DNA of 64,000 nt from Chlorobiaceae bacterium. GTDB taxonomy: Bacteria > Bacteroidota > Chlorobiia > Chlorobiales > Chlorobiaceae. Location: assembly GCA_013335115.1 (NCBI GenBank), contig JAAXWQ010000005.1:62001-126000 (forward strand). The letters are read 5' to 3'. Every line of letters starts with the position of its first letter. The first letter of the stretch is position 1. Position numbers and translations under genes: made by a program. Shown piece by piece: positions 62,879 through 64,000 of this stretch. Under the pieces are notes generated by a model that saw nothing but the letters and a program-made list of their open reading frames with translations, had not been told where the DNA came from and made no database searches.

Positions 62879-63961
62879 TCACCCAGCCTTCTCGAGCACC
62901 TCAGCGATGCGTTTGGCGGAGGCGCCGTCCCACTTTTCGGGAATAAGGGCCTTGTCCGTCGCCTTTCCGGAGAGGATCACCGAGGCGCGTTCGAGGATCT
63001 CCGCTTCGTCGAAGCCGATGATCACGTTGGTACCGACCTCGACGGTCGAGGGGCGGCAGGTCCCCTGGCGCAGGGAGAGGCAGGGAACGTTCATGACGGT
63101 CAGTTCGGGTTCAAACTCTTCGGTATCGGTAAGAACGAACGCTGACTCCTTGAGCACGCGCAAGAGGTCGACCGTGCCTGGCATGGGGAGCACCCTGATT
63201 CCGGGAATGCTGCCGAAGGCCTCCTGCAGGCCGCCCTCCGGCAGGGTATCGCAGGGCATGAGCAGTGTCGTCGTGGCGGCAATCGATTCCAGTACCGTGC
63301 AGAGCCGGTCGCGGTTTCCGGAGGTTTCCGGCCGGATGGGCATGTCGAGCAGGACGGTGGCGTACTGCTTCGGTTCTACGCCGAGCGTGTCCAGCACCCC
63401 TGAACTCCTGACGTCGCCGATGAGGGCGAGGAGGCTGTCGATGGAGGGGTTGCCGGCAAAGAGGATCCGATCGTCCGGGAATCCTTCGTTGATGAGGTTG
63501 TAGACGCCGCTGTGCTCGCTGACGAAGTGGAGCGCCGAGACCGAGTCGATGACCAGGCGGTTGAGTTCCTCGGGATCGGATCGGTCGTAACAGCGCAGGC
63601 CGGCCTCAAGGCTGACGACGGGGATACCCATCCGCGACGCGGTGATGGCGGCCGCAACGGCGGCGTTGTCGTAGCCTCCGGGCACGACGAAGTCAGGCGC
63701 GACCTCGGAAAACAGCCGTTCGAAGGCGAGCATGAGCCCGGCGGTCTCGGCGACGGGCGATCCCGCCACGACCGGAATCCTGCGGAGCCTGCTTTCGAGG
63801 CCGAAGGCGGCAAGGACGGAGGCTTCGGGCCCCGGTTCGCCCTCCGGAACGACGAGCACCGGCACCGGCTCGAGGAGTCCGTTGCCGTCAAGGGTGGAAA
63901 AGAGGGGCGCGACCTTCAATAACCCGAACCGGCCACGGGCGACCAACACTGTTTTTTTCAC
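62879..63961 (-). CDS. Divergent UDP-GlcNAc 2-epimerase-like protein
   Basis: 360 residues, probably GTG start at 63961 (MKKTVLVARG). Overall layout is that of WecB/MnaA: LLKVAPLFSTL, VSLEAGLRCYDRSDPEELNR, FAGNPSID. However the N-terminal GTRPE nucleotide motif reads RGRFG, the Asp of the GD motif is Gly96, the HRREN region (catalytic His) is IRPETSGN, and the UDP-binding SGG is TEE at 280-282. E119 and E131/E132 remain. True 2-epimerase activity is doubtful; it may bind a different nucleotide sugar or have lost catalysis. The 39 bases upstream are the window edge. Confidence 0.7.
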   Translation of the reverse strand: MKKTVLVARGRFGLLKVAPLFSTLDGNGLLEPVPVLVVPEGEPGPEASVLAAFGLESRLRRIPVVAGSPVAETAGLMLAFERLFSEVAPDFVVPGGYDNAAVAAAITASRMGIPVVSLEAGLRCYDRSDPEELNRLVIDSVSALHFVSEHSGVYNLINEGFPDDRILFAGNPSIDSLLALIGDVRSSGVLDTLGVEPKQYATVLLDMPIRPETSGNRDRLCTVLESIAATTTLLMPCDTLPEGGLQEAFGSIPGIRVLPMPGTVDLLRVLKESAFVLTDTEEFEPELTVMNVPCLSLRQGTCRPSTVEVGTNVIIGFDEAEILERASVILSGKATDKALIPEKWDGASAKRIAEVLEKAG

Positions 63962-64000
63962 GGACGATAGCTTTTAGTACATTGAACGACAAGACGATAA

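Overview
The window (about 60% GC) reads as chromosome of a green sulfur bacterium (Chlorobiaceae, most like Chlorobaculum). The main evidence is a CsmB/CsmF-type chlorosome envelope gene and a second CsmC/CsmD-type gene. Supporting evidence is an atpA-atpG pair detached from the other ATP synthase genes, a membrane-anchor-free type-E succinate dehydrogenase, and very low use of Shine-Dalgarno sites. Gene density is high, most genes are housekeeping, and I see no insertion sequence, prophage, CRISPR array or rRNA. One tRNA, tRNA-Arg(CCT), is present.

Layout. 0-20 kb: a monohaem cytochrome c, tRNA-Arg, mutL and cinA; then thrA (minus strand) and thrB-thrC (plus strand) flanking atpA-atpG, so the route from aspartate to threonine is nearly complete here; then plsC, ribH, a gmhA-like gene, hemE, the sdhABC(E) operon and a CBS-domain gene. 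20-26 kb: a tight five-gene minus-strand operon with a CsoR/CstR-type repressor, a TolC-like channel, an RND pump, a PII-like protein and a metallo-beta-lactamase-fold protein. A good operator-like palindrome lies upstream of the repressor, and no membrane-fusion adaptor gene is present. 26.5-32 kb: csmB with its terminator, then AmgK-like kinase, MurU-like nucleotidyltransferase, NamZ-family exo-muramidase and a sodium/solute symporter, which together look like a cell-wall sugar salvage pathway. 32-37 kb: a large hybrid sensor kinase between two closely related single-domain response regulators, followed by the CsmC/D-like gene.

37-47 kb is looser and partly accessory: an SDR, a duplicated pentapeptide-repeat protein, two small unknowns, a 620-base intergenic region with a probable small RNA (two hairpins plus a terminator), an XRE-PAS regulator, TerC, Kup, a TPR protein, an RlpA-like protein and a methyltransferase. 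47-64 kb: mnmE, an SDR, mazG, an esterase, the TreS-maltokinase fusion plus GlgE (trehalose to alpha-glucan), hemerythrin, a plasma-membrane H+ P-type ATPase, prfB with its programmed +1 frameshift, a metallophosphatase, a membrane protein, a nitroreductase and a divergent UDP-GlcNAc-2-epimerase-like protein.

Most notable: a G9 homopolymer in the linker of mutL that could act as an on/off mutator switch; the CstR-like repressor (Cys-Asn-Cys) with its operator in a sulfide-oxidising lineage; the NamZ/AmgK/MurU/symporter cluster with a NamZ that lacks a signal peptide; the putative small RNA; and short tandem repeats that start exactly at stop codons of several genes. All identifications come from reading the sequence and recalling families; no database search was run.
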